This document shows, one piece after another, positions 1 to 8,390 of a stretch of DNA of 64,000 nt (position 1 is its first letter; each line of letters starts with the position of its first letter). The position numbers and the translations under genes are program-made. Where the stretch lies: positions 4,526,001-4,590,000 of the forward strand of contig CAKKNE010000005.1 of NCBI GenBank assembly GCA_918797485.1. Direction: 5' to 3'. Below the pieces are notes generated by a model. The model made no database searches and was not told the DNA's origin. It worked only from the letters and a program-made list of their open reading frames with translations. Source of the DNA: Pelagomonas calceolata. Taxonomy: Eukaryota > Sar > Pelagophyceae > Pelagomonadales > Pelagomonadaceae.

Positions 1-1070
1 TTCCGCTTCTGCTTCAGCGTCGACAGCCCCGGCCCGCGCTGCCGTTCCTGCACAGCCGTGAAGCGCCTTTTGGCGTAGGACCGCGCGCCGGCGTCGGCGA
101 GCAGCTCGCCCATGAGCCCGGTCTTCCGCTCTCGTTTCTTTAAAGTTCCGGACGCACCGTCGAACTTGCCCGCCACGACGGTCCCGAGCGCGGCGAACTC
201 GCTCGGCGCGTCCTGGCGCTTGTAGTGCCGCTTCGGGTCCGCGACGCCGCGCAACGCCAGCGCCGCGCGGTCGTCCGCACTGACCGTCGCGTCCGCGGGG
301 GGAAGACCGTACCACCCCGGCCCCGCGTCCTTGGCCGGCGCGCGCTTCTCGGCGCGCGTCTTGCGCTTCTTCCGTTTTGGCCCCTGGCCTGTCTGCGCGG
401 CGGCGAAGGCCCGCGCGAGCGCCGCGTCCGTGGCATCGTCCGTCCTCTCCGCTACTGCCGGCCGCGCGGCCTCGTCATCATCCGGCGCGTCCCGCAGCGC
501 GCGCTCGGCCCGGCGCGCCGTCCGCTCGAGCGCGTCGAGGCGCGCGGCGGCCGTCGCCGCGCGCAGGGCCCCGAAGTAGGCCGGCGCCGGCAGCTCCGCC
601 TCGCCGCCGTCGTACGCGACCCTTACAACGTTCGCGGCGGCGGGCGCGGCGTCGACGACGAAGAGCGGTGCCTCCTCCTCCTCCTCCGGCTCCTCTTGCT
701 CCTGCTGGCCCGCGTCGAAGTAGAGGGGCTCCCACTCGTCGAGGACGTCGCCCCGCGGCGGCTCGGCGCGCTTCGGCTTCGGCGACGCCTCGGCGCTCGA
801 CTTGCGGCGCGCGCGCGGCTTCGCGGCCGGCGCCGGCTTCGCGGCAGGCGCCGGCTTCGCGGCAGGCGCCGGCTCCGCGGCCTCGCTCGACTTGCGCCGC
901 GCGCGCGGCTTCGCGGCCGGCGCCGGCGCCTCGTCGGCGCTGCTCTTTCTTCGCCCGCGCGGCTTGGCCGCTGGTGCGGGACTGCTATCCGAGCTCTTGC
1001 GCCGCGCGCGCGCTGGCGACGCTTTTTTGGCTGGGCTGCTGGAGGAGGCACCTCCCCTCGTCGAGACCAT
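1..1070 (-). CDS. FCF2: Fcf2-type pre-rRNA processing factor (C-terminus cut by window edge)
   Basis: Open from ATG at 1070 to the window edge (356 codons, no stop). Residues ~1-110 are low-complexity, with repeated KPAPAAKP and RRKSS blocks. An acidic stretch follows, then from about residue 250 a clear Fcf2 domain: GWYGLPP, DPKRHYK, GTVVAGKFDG, KKRERKTGLMGELLADA and YAKRRFTAVQ all match the Fcf2/DNTTIP2 family. Family members are nucleolar and are needed for early 18S pre-rRNA cleavages in the SSU processome. A basic KRKKRKTRAEKR segment is a plausible nuclear signal. The family call rests on the conserved C-terminal block; the N-terminus is not conserved. Confidence 0.85.
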   Translation of the reverse strand, partial: MVSTRGGASSSSPAKKASPARARRKSSDSSPAPAAKPRGRRKSSADEAPAPAAKPRARRKSSEAAEPAPAAKPAPAAKPAPAAKPRARRKSSAEASPKPKRAEPPRGDVLDEWEPLYFDAGQQEQEEPEEEEEAPLFVVDAAPAAANVVRVAYDGGEAELPAPAYFGALRAATAAARLDALERTARRAERALRDAPDDDEAARPAVAERTDDATDAALARAFAAAQTGQGPKRKKRKTRAEKRAPAKDAGPGWYGLPPADATVSADDRAALALRGVADPKRHYKRQDAPSEFAALGTVVAGKFDGASGTLKKRERKTGLMGELLADAGARSYAKRRFTAVQERQRGPGLSTLKQKR

Positions 1071-1377
1071 CCTTTTAGACGCGCTGCCACTTAGGCGCGG
1101 CAAAAATGCAGCGCGCAGTAGCTTATGACGAATCGCTAGTGACAGTAGTGCCTCAAAAGCCCGGTCTGCAACTTCGCTCTCGCGCGTCCAGCTAGGAGAG
1201 ACACACTAGAATACAGCCAAAATCGCGCCGAGGCCACGTAGCGGTACACAGGCGCCAGGGACTGCCAGAATTCTTCGCACACGCTCATCTGTACGTAGCG
1301 ATTCAGCCCTCGCGAAGACGCGATCCGTTTCGCCGTATAACACAAACAGAGCTGGCAGCATCCAAAAGCAGAGATCG

Positions 1378-1560
1378 ATGCTCGGCAACCTCTTCCGCCA
1401 GAAGACGGGCGTCGTACTAAGGAGGAGGGCCGGCGACTGGCACATGTACGTGATCGGCGCGTTCGCCGGTGTGGTAGGTGGATTCTACATCTGGCTCGAG
1501 CCCCTGCGCCAGCTCCAGCTCGAGGGCATCCGCAAAGCGAAGGAAGAGGAGAAGAAATGA
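1378..1560 (+). CDS. Small single-pass membrane protein, overlaps the next gene
   Basis: A 60-residue protein with a basic N-terminus (RQK, RRR), one hydrophobic segment at about residues 24-42 (YVIGAFAGVVGGFYIWL) and a charged Lys/Glu tail. The shape recalls small inner-mitochondrial-membrane proteins such as SMIM20/MITRAC7, but identity is too low to name it. Its TGA stop shares bases with the ATG of the APEX2-like gene (ATGA, 4-nt overlap, +2 frame). That arrangement would be routine in bacteria but is odd in a nuclear genome and suggests one transcript for both. Confidence 0.6.
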   Translation: MLGNLFRQKTGVVLRRRAGDWHMYVIGAFAGVVGGFYIWLEPLRQLQLEGIRKAKEEEKK

Positions 1561-3254
1561 GCCGTCTCCATCTAGTGAGCTGGAACGTCGCCGGCTGGCG
1601 CACGGCTTTGGACGAGATCACGCGCACGACGCGACGGGGCCCCGCGGCCACGACCAAAAAGGTCGAAGAAAAACAAGCCTGCGTCGCGACGTGGTTGGAG
1701 CGGCTAGATGCCGACGTCGTCTGCTTGCAAGAAACCAAACTCACCTCGAAGCAAGTCGAGCAGGACGCCAGAGCTTTATGCGCGTCGGCCGACGGCGACG
1801 CGTGGCAGTCGTTCTGGGCGTGCAACGACGGCAAGGAGGGGCAGCGGGCCGGTTTAAATGGTGTCGCTACCTTTGTTAGAAATAAGGCGTTTGGCGTCGT
1901 GCGGGCTTCATCTAGACCTCTAGGCGAGAAGGAGCTCGACGACGAGGGCCGCTGCGTCTTGACGGACCACGGCACTTTTGTATTATTCAACGCCTACGTG
2001 CCCAACGGTTCTGGTGGCAAACGCCTCGCGTACAAGTTGAGGTGGCTCACGGCCTTGAGGCGCTCGATGACCGCCGAGCGCCAGAAGGGCAAGCACGTGC
2101 TACTTGCGGGCGATTTGAATTGCGCCGTCGCGCCGAAGGACCGGTGCTTCCTCCACCGTGGTTTGGATGCGTCTCAATTACAAAAGGCCGCTCAACTAGT
2201 GACCGACGCCAAGGCGAAAAGTATGATAGCGCAAGCCGCCGAGGCGTGGCCCGCCGTGCGGGACGCATTGAGAAATCGAACGGTCGTCGCGTGCTCGACG
2301 GCGAACAGTAGGACGGGCGAGACCTTCAGCAAGTTTAGGTGTAGAGCCATCCACACCAAAACGGGCGACGCGGTCCAGCTGTCGCCCGCCGAGACTTCAG
2401 AGAGTTACGCGTCGTCGTCGTATGAAGTCGACGGCGTCGGCGTCGAAAGTGATGGCGAAGTGGTCCTGGGCTCGACGCGGGGCCGCTTTCTCGTGAGGGG
2501 GCCCAATCAATTGACGGGGGCGTGCCTCCGCGAGGCCCTTACCAAATTAAGCGGCGTCGCCCTATCAAATGATCATCTGAAGCTCGCCGCGGCGTCGGGC
2601 GCGCTGGACCCGCCGCAGGACGCGCCGACGGCGTTCGGGGCGGCTCCAGTTAGTTCGGAGGCGTGGTTGCGGGGTTTGTTGCGAGACGGCTTTGTCGATT
2701 CTTTAGATGCGCTGCATCCGCAACGCACGGATCGCTTCACGTGCTGGAACCAGTATACCAATAGAAGGTACGACAACGAGGGCTCGCGCATCGACTACGT
2801 CATTGTCGACGAGGCCTTGTGGCGTTCATCGAGCCCCGTCGCCGGGACGCTGGATGGTGGACGTAGGAATGGCAACGCGCTCGACGCGTGCACGCTCGAC
2901 GGCCGCTGGCAGCCCGCGGGCTTCGACGGCAGTGGAATTAGAGACGGCCGCGCCGAGGACTACACCTATCATACGTCGCGGCCGCCGCACACGGGCATCA
3001 TATACACGCCGCCGACGTGGTCCGACCACGTCGCCGTGTCGCTGCTGCTCACGCGCGTGCCCGTTTCCACGGAGAAGGCGCCGAAGAAGGCGGCGGGCGA
3101 CGCGCAGCCTCACGCGCGGGTCGCGCGCATCACGTCCTTCTTCGCGGCCCGCGCGCCCGGGGCCGCGCCGCCGCGCCGCCCGACGCCGCCGCCGGCGCCG
3201 CCCGCGAAGAAGCCCAAGAAGACGATCCAGGAGTTCTTCGGCGCCAAGAAATAA
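1557..3254 (+). CDS. APEX2: APEX2-like AP endonuclease / exonuclease III family with PCNA-binding tail
   Basis: A 565-residue exonuclease-endonuclease-phosphatase fold protein for base-excision repair. The family motifs are in order: SWNVAGWR near residue 8, the metal-binding Glu in CLQETK (E59), GDLN near 180, RIDYVIVDEA near 420 and the catalytic SDH in WSDHVAV near 490. The FTCWNQYTNRRYDNEGSRIDY segment resembles APEX2. The tail holds two PIP-box-like motifs, ARITSFF and KKTIQEFF, the latter at the C-terminus, as expected for a PCNA-bound APEX2; the zf-GRF domain of animal APEX2 is not present. An insertion of roughly 150 residues lies between the GDLN motif and the C-terminal catalytic block. 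Its ATG overlaps the stop of the upstream small gene. Confidence 0.88.
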   Translation: MSRLHLVSWNVAGWRTALDEITRTTRRGPAATTKKVEEKQACVATWLERLDADVVCLQETKLTSKQVEQDARALCASADGDAWQSFWACNDGKEGQRAGLNGVATFVRNKAFGVVRASSRPLGEKELDDEGRCVLTDHGTFVLFNAYVPNGSGGKRLAYKLRWLTALRRSMTAERQKGKHVLLAGDLNCAVAPKDRCFLHRGLDASQLQKAAQLVTDAKAKSMIAQAAEAWPAVRDALRNRTVVACSTANSRTGETFSKFRCRAIHTKTGDAVQLSPAETSESYASSSYEVDGVGVESDGEVVLGSTRGRFLVRGPNQLTGACLREALTKLSGVALSNDHLKLAAASGALDPPQDAPTAFGAAPVSSEAWLRGLLRDGFVDSLDALHPQRTDRFTCWNQYTNRRYDNEGSRIDYVIVDEALWRSSSPVAGTLDGGRRNGNALDACTLDGRWQPAGFDGSGIRDGRAEDYTYHTSRPPHTGIIYTPPTWSDHVAVSLLLTRVPVSTEKAPKKAAGDAQPHARVARITSFFAARAPGAAPPRRPTPPPAPPAKKPKKTIQEFFGAKK

Positions 3255-3288
3255 CTTGACTACTTGTGAGGTAGTGGTCGGTAGTTAT

Positions 3289-4116
3289 TCACGGCCCGGT
3301 GTACTCCAAGGCCAGCATGGGGTCCTCCGGCTCGTCGACCGGCTCGTCGGGGGAAGACACCGGCGCGGGCGGCGGCGCTTCCGGAGATGCGAGCGCGGCG
3401 TCGATCTTCGCGCCCGGCGAGGGGGGCGAGGGCGGCGCGACCGTGGCCGGCGACAGCGGCTCCGGCGGCGGCGAGCGGCGCCCGCGGGACGACGCCCGGG
3501 GCTTCTTCGCGGGCCGCGCGGACTTCTTCTTCGTCGTCGACGACGCGTAGTTCTTCTTCTCGCACTTGCTGACCGTGATGATGTGCACGACGTCGAGGCC
3601 CTCCTCCTCGACTTCCTCCGCGAAGACCTCGGACCGGCAGTGCACGATGACGCGGACGCCGTAGGAGCGGGGGTTCGGATCCGCGTCGCGCGCCGGGTCC
3701 ACGATGACGTAGGAGTTGGTTCTGTCTTCGAAGTAGTACTTCTCGAGCTCTTCGCTCTGGTGCGTCTTCGTGAGCTGGTTCCCGCCCTGTTGGGTGATTA
3801 CGGCGCGACCGCCGGGGTGGACGTAGCGCTCGTCGGCGGCGGGTGCCTTGTGCTGAGACCCCCGCACGACGACCATGACCGTCACGCCCGGCGGCACATT
3901 GCCGAGCTCCGCCCAGAGAGGAGAGTCCGCGAGGTACCGGTTCAGAATCCCGGGTTTCCGGTGCTGCGTCGTCTGGCAGACGTGGACGCCGTGGAAGATG
4001 TGCCCGTCGTTGTTGACCCGCTGCTTGATGCCCTTCCAGTCACCGTGCTCCCCGAGTGTGAGGAGAGCCGAGGCGTACTCGAGCGGGTGCTTCTTCAGCG
4101 AATCGTCGTTGACCAT
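3289..4116 (-). CDS. Conserved-looking hypothetical protein with low-complexity tail
   Basis: I do not recognise this protein. The ATG at 4116 is chosen because the in-frame extension to 4380 is Arg/Pro-rich and looks like 5' leader. Residues 1-185 look folded (HPLEYASALLTLGEHGDW, KGIKQRVNNDGHIFHGVH, VTVMVVVRGS, YYFEDRTNSYVIVDPA). From about residue 190 a Lys/Ser/Pro/Ala-rich tail runs to an acidic end. It converges on the APEX2-like gene, with about 34 bp between the stops. Confidence 0.6.
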   Translation of the reverse strand: MVNDDSLKKHPLEYASALLTLGEHGDWKGIKQRVNNDGHIFHGVHVCQTTQHRKPGILNRYLADSPLWAELGNVPPGVTVMVVVRGSQHKAPAADERYVHPGGRAVITQQGGNQLTKTHQSEELEKYYFEDRTNSYVIVDPARDADPNPRSYGVRVIVHCRSEVFAEEVEEEGLDVVHIITVSKCEKKNYASSTTKKKSARPAKKPRASSRGRRSPPPEPLSPATVAPPSPPSPGAKIDAALASPEAPPPAPVSSPDEPVDEPEDPMLALEYTGP

Positions 4117-4724
4117 CGGCCTGCGTGCGGACGCACCGGGTTGCGTCCACTTGCGTGGGCGGGCGGTCGCGATTGCGGTGGCTACCAACGGCCGAGTGTA
4201 AACCACCCGCGCGGGGTCGGCGGTCAACCGGCGCCAGCGCGCGCGGCGTGCAAAGGACCGCCGCGAACACGGAGCGCGACGCAGCGGGCAGGGGACCGGC
4301 ACCAGCACCGTCGTCGTCGCGCTGTTGCAATCTGAAGGCGCTATGGGTTCGCGCTGGAGCCGAACTCTCCAAGGGAACACTTTTTTTCGGGTCAGTTCTG
4401 GCTACCAACGCGTGCTAGGGGCGCTATATTGGCTTGATTGTGAACGTCTTTTCGCGCCGCACGAGGTTTTAGGCCGTTGCTTGCGTGGGATGGCGCGGCC
4501 GTAAGTGAAATGAGCCTAGCGAACACGAATACTAGACTTTCTGGAGCCGCCTCCTGTTTGTCCTGTCTCAATACTTTTCGGCGAACCCCCCGAAGAGTCT
4601 TCTACGAGCCACGAGTGCAGGCGCGATTGCACGGGTTTCGAGCGGGTAGCCCAACAAAGCGCTGTGGTACAGCGCACCAGTGTACGCGCGCAACGGCTGC
4701 CCCACAACTCACGCAAACGAAGCG
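4117..4724. other. Intergenic, divergent promoter region
   Basis: It lies between the starts of a minus-strand hypothetical gene and the plus-strand U-box gene. Several short open frames run through it but none shows coding character. A phrase of about 13 bp (TGGCTACCAACG) occurs twice, near 4179 and 4389. I see no RNA gene or mobile element. Confidence 0.4.
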
Positions 4725-6350
4725 ATGGCAGCCGACCTCGCGCGCGACGTCGCATCGATGGCGCGCGCCGCCCGCGACGACAAAGACGGCCACGAAGGCC
4801 TGATCAGGCAATTGGAGCATCTCCAGCCCCGCATCGATGGCATCTTGGCGCGCGTCAACGACGACGGCAGCGACCAACACGCCAACGACCTGCGGCGCTG
4901 GGTTGTGGTATTAGTGACGCGCATCGCGGCCGCGGCGCACGCCGAGGCGCCGCGCGGCGCCGACGTCGTGGAGCTCGTCGGGGCCGCGCACGCGCCGCAA
5001 GCAGTTGTGAATGCTTTCGACGAACTGGACAACGAGCTCGAGCGGTGGGCTGTGTGTCTTGAAGATTTAACCTTACCAACAGCCTACTACTTGAACGACG
5101 AGGACGACGACGCCCCCATCGCCATCAGGGCCAAGGTTTTTGGTGGGAGGGCGTCGGCCATCGCGAAGGCGTTGCTCGATGCGAAGATCCTCCCAAAGCT
5201 GTTTGAACGTAAAGCGGACGACGCTGCGCTCACCACAACTCTGGCCGCAGTGGCGAACACGATGACGCGCGCGACGGCCTTCCAGGCGAAGCTGAGGAGA
5301 CACGTGGCCTGCGACTGCGGCGACGTGGCCATCGTTATTTTGGATATGTTGGAACGGTGTTGTGTCGATTGCGACGCGCGGAAGTGGCTCCGATTGATGA
5401 CGCTGACGCGGGTACTGGTGGTGATCACGTTCAAACTCAGGGCGGCGCGGAAAAGTGTTTGTCAAAGGAACCCCACTGAAAAACTACTAAATATCTGCGG
5501 CCCGTTCCGGGGCGAGGGTTCGCTAGTTGCACTCCTCATCAAGCTCAACACGAATATCGATGGAGGCTTCGGCCCTTCTTGGAAAAGGGACGCCGAGGCT
5601 CATATGAGGTTATTGGGAGACGCCGCCGCATCACTGGATAGCACCGCGCGCGAGATGTTAAGAAGGCACATGGCGTTGCATGACGACGTGCCGGTCAATA
5701 GGGGCGGCCGGGCCTGGCCCATCTTTTCGAAACTTGTGGCGGCCCGTTCATCGCCGCGCGCGGAGGCGAAGGCAGCGTCTCCTCGAAGCTCGTGCGGCTC
5801 GATGGACTCGCGCGACAGCTGGAACGGCTCGCCAGATCGAATGCGCGCCCCGCAGAACACGCCGGCCAAGGCGACGTCACCTACGAATACCTTCGACGAC
5901 TTTGATGGGGCCGGCCGGCCCGTGCGGATAGCGTTCTGCGAGCGCCTCGCGAAGGCGCTCGGCGACGTCCGCGAGGACCTGAGCGACGGGACGCCGTCGC
6001 CTCCCAAGCTCGCGCCGCCCAAAACGTTGTATACGCCCCATCGCCTGCCGCCCTTGGCTCAGGCGGCGCCCGAGGCGTACCTCTGTGCCTTGACGAAGGC
6101 GCTGATGGACGAACCCGTCAGAATTCCCGGTACGGCACTCGCCGTCGACCGGTGCGCGCTGGGCGACCGCGTCGCTTCTGGTAATCGCACGTGGCCCGTG
6201 ACGGACGCGCCGTTGGACGCGGACCCCGAGGACTTAGATGTTGATGAAGATCTCGCGAGGGAGATCAGCAAGTACAAGTTCCAGGCGCTCCTGCCCAAGG
6301 GGCCTCCACTAGTTCCGGAGCCTGTGCGGTTCGCCAGCGCGAAGGGGTAG
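4725..6350 (+). CDS. U-box E3 ubiquitin ligase-like protein
   Basis: A 541-residue protein; an upstream in-frame ATG at 4680 would add 15 residues, but MAADLARDVASM is the more natural start. The N-terminal two thirds is mostly helical and unrecognised. A Ser/Pro-rich linker at about residues 345-400 precedes a C-terminal U-box (about 445-520): PEAYLCALTKALMDEPVRIP, then DRCALGDRVASGNRTWPVTDAPL, matching the U-box pattern (fLCpit..lM.dPV..., r..i..wl..gn.tcPvt...L). U-boxes recruit E2 enzymes to ubiquitylate substrates. The substrate-binding part cannot be assigned. Confidence 0.75.
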   Translation: MAADLARDVASMARAARDDKDGHEGLIRQLEHLQPRIDGILARVNDDGSDQHANDLRRWVVVLVTRIAAAAHAEAPRGADVVELVGAAHAPQAVVNAFDELDNELERWAVCLEDLTLPTAYYLNDEDDDAPIAIRAKVFGGRASAIAKALLDAKILPKLFERKADDAALTTTLAAVANTMTRATAFQAKLRRHVACDCGDVAIVILDMLERCCVDCDARKWLRLMTLTRVLVVITFKLRAARKSVCQRNPTEKLLNICGPFRGEGSLVALLIKLNTNIDGGFGPSWKRDAEAHMRLLGDAAASLDSTAREMLRRHMALHDDVPVNRGGRAWPIFSKLVAARSSPRAEAKAASPRSSCGSMDSRDSWNGSPDRMRAPQNTPAKATSPTNTFDDFDGAGRPVRIAFCERLAKALGDVREDLSDGTPSPPKLAPPKTLYTPHRLPPLAQAAPEAYLCALTKALMDEPVRIPGTALAVDRCALGDRVASGNRTWPVTDAPLDADPEDLDVDEDLAREISKYKFQALLPKGPPLVPEPVRFASAKG

Positions 6351-6382
6351 TAAGAACACACTGTATACCTTATTGCACACTA

Positions 6383-7927
6383 CTAGGAGTCCGGCGTCAC
6401 GTCGCCGTGGATCTGGTCGGCGATGTCGCCGCCGACGCCGTTGAACGCCTCGTAAAGTTTCAGCACGAGACCGGTCGCGACAAGCACGACGACAATCATC
6501 AATAGCATCGCCGCTCTCATATGATCGTGCGGCCCCAGCGAGTCGCCTCTTCTAAACCGTGACGCGTTCGCCCGCGTCGACGTCGAATGTAATACGAGGA
6601 CCATCGGAGCGATGAAGTCGATGGCCGCATTTAATATTAATCCTGACCACGACAGCACTTCCAATATCCCATGTCCTCTGTACACGAGCCAGGACACGGC
6701 CCAGGGGCCCGCGCCTGCTAGAATATGAGACCAGAACTCACTCAACCCGCCCGCCCTCAAATTATAGCGCATCAGGACGCAGTAGACCGGCACGCCCAGC
6801 CCAATAATCGCGAAGGCGAAGATTCCACCGCCCAACCTTACGGACGTAGGCGCCAATGAGGACGTGAGCTCATCTAAGACATTGTCCGACGCCCGCGCGA
6901 TGGCGACGCCTCCCAACCAGCCCACTAAACAGTAGGCCACAGCGGAAGATAAACAAGCCGCCCAGATTGTCTTTTTGGCGTTTACTTGTGGTACCTTCTC
7001 GTTGAGCCAGGCCGGCACCGTGACACAGAACGCGAAGTTGAAGATGACGACGCCGACGACGTCCCAGGGCCGCGGACCCACGAGAGCCACCCTCGACGGT
7101 GTGGGGCTCGTCACGAAATAAGCCAGGAACTGCAGCGTCAACGCCACCAATAAAACGAACGAGATCTTCTGCGCGAGCATGTTCTCTTGTAATGTAAAAA
7201 AACCGAGGGGCCCCAGCGTCAAGAAGCAGAACGCGTAGCCCGCCGTCAGGAGTAGTCCAGGCGCCGCCAGGCGAAACGGGACGCAGCCTTCTCTTTTGCA
7301 TCCTTCCCATGTCTCTATCGTGAAGTGAGGCACATTCAAAGCATAGGAGTCGCCAAAAAGCGCGGCGATCATGCTATCAGTAGCTTGGGCAGTGGTGACG
7401 ATCGCCGCGACGTTCTGCGAAAACAAGTTGAGGAAGTACAGTAATTGTGTTCCTCGAAAAATAGTACCGCCGTAGGCCGCGCCGAACATCTCGGAGAACT
7501 CGACGCTATCTGTTTGTACTTCCTTCCAGGACCGCGCGCGCCACCGGCCCGCCCTCGTTCGCGACGTCGGGTTCGTGGCGTGCGTGGCCTTTTCCTTTCT
7601 CAGGGAAGCGTGGGCATCTGTAAGAGCGCAGGCGACCGCCGCGGACACGGCCGCCACGCCCAGGATGCATAATACACAGGGAAGCCACCCCGCGGCTTGA
7701 AAAGCCTGGGGAAAGTCGAGCATGCCCGGCCCGCTGATGTTGTTCACTACCAGCGCATAGGAGCCGAAGGCGCCTATCAACGCGACGCCGTGCGGCAGCG
7801 TCGTCCGGCCGAAGGGCTTGCTGTTCGCGCGGCCGTAGTTCCTTTCTTCGTCGAGCTCGATCTCGGCGGCGCCGTAGCTCGAGCGTTCTTGCTGCATGGG
7901 ACTGGTCGGCGGCGTATAGTGGTGCAT
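6383..7927 (-). CDS. Amino-acid/auxin permease-type (AAAP/SLC38-like) transporter
   Basis: A 514-residue polytopic membrane protein with about 10-11 hydrophobic segments. The first membrane segment carries NNISGPGMLDFPQAFQAAGW, the AAAP-family signature for the unwound helix 1 that binds the amino group and Na+/H+. A cytoplasmic basic loop (SLRKEKATHATNPTSRTRAGRWRARS) follows the second segment. The substrate cannot be deduced. The start at 7927 is followed by a second Met at residue 11. It shares a divergent promoter region with the HDAC gene. Confidence 0.75.
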   Translation of the reverse strand: MHHYTPPTSPMQQERSSYGAAEIELDEERNYGRANSKPFGRTTLPHGVALIGAFGSYALVVNNISGPGMLDFPQAFQAAGWLPCVLCILGVAAVSAAVACALTDAHASLRKEKATHATNPTSRTRAGRWRARSWKEVQTDSVEFSEMFGAAYGGTIFRGTQLLYFLNLFSQNVAAIVTTAQATDSMIAALFGDSYALNVPHFTIETWEGCKREGCVPFRLAAPGLLLTAGYAFCFLTLGPLGFFTLQENMLAQKISFVLLVALTLQFLAYFVTSPTPSRVALVGPRPWDVVGVVIFNFAFCVTVPAWLNEKVPQVNAKKTIWAACLSSAVAYCLVGWLGGVAIARASDNVLDELTSSLAPTSVRLGGGIFAFAIIGLGVPVYCVLMRYNLRAGGLSEFWSHILAGAGPWAVSWLVYRGHGILEVLSWSGLILNAAIDFIAPMVLVLHSTSTRANASRFRRGDSLGPHDHMRAAMLLMIVVVLVATGLVLKLYEAFNGVGGDIADQIHGDVTPDS

Positions 7928-8198
7928 GCACCACCTCCAGTGATTGCTGCTGCTGCAGTTTTCGCAGCGCGGCCGCGAGGGCTGGACACCGGTTCAATTT
8001 CGGGCAACAAATCACTAATCGCAAGCGTATCTGCTGCAGCGTTGGCTCTCCGAGGAATGCAGCAATGAATTGCAGGCTGGGACAGGCTTGAGATGGTGCC
8101 GAGCATGGAGCTCTGCTGGAGCCCTCGGCCACCTGCATTGAGTCCTGCGACGCGTCAGCGTACGCATCCATGGCTCCCGTCCGCGAGCGGCCGCATCC

Positions 8199-8222
8199 CT
8201 AGTGTCTTTACAAGCCGCTAGC
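8199..8222 (+). promoter_or_regulatory. Copy 1 of 24-bp palindromic intergenic motif
   Basis: A variant of the window-wide motif, here CTAGTGTCTTTAC followed by AAGCCGCTAGC. It lies in the 463-bp gap between the divergent transporter and HDAC genes, about 170 bp before the HDAC ATG. Confidence 0.55.
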
Positions 8223-8390
8223 TCACATTTTGTCCGCATCGCCGGAGCTCAGTAGAAGCCGCAGCGGTTGCACACGTGCGATTGACGGAATCTCTACGAG
8301 ATTACTCATCACCGCTGTCGACAGCGGCGCGAGCGAGCGCCCACCGGCAACACACCAAGCAGCACAAGGCAGCACTTCACTGCAGCAAAA

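Noticed and set aside
225-1094. Long plus-strand frames opposite the Fcf2 gene
   Set aside because: Arg/Leu/Pro-rich products typical of antisense frames in GC-rich DNA; the minus strand encodes a clear Fcf2 domain.
1136-1990. 284-codon minus-strand frame
   Set aside because: Overlaps two better plus-strand genes and has no recognisable protein features.
1378-3254. Bacterial origin suggested by the ATGA overlap
   Set aside because: Base composition matches the neighbours, and the APEX2-type PCNA-binding tail and surrounding genes are eukaryotic.
2707-4335. 542-codon plus-strand frame
   Set aside because: Arg-rich shadow of the APEX2-like gene and antisense of the gene at 3289-4116.
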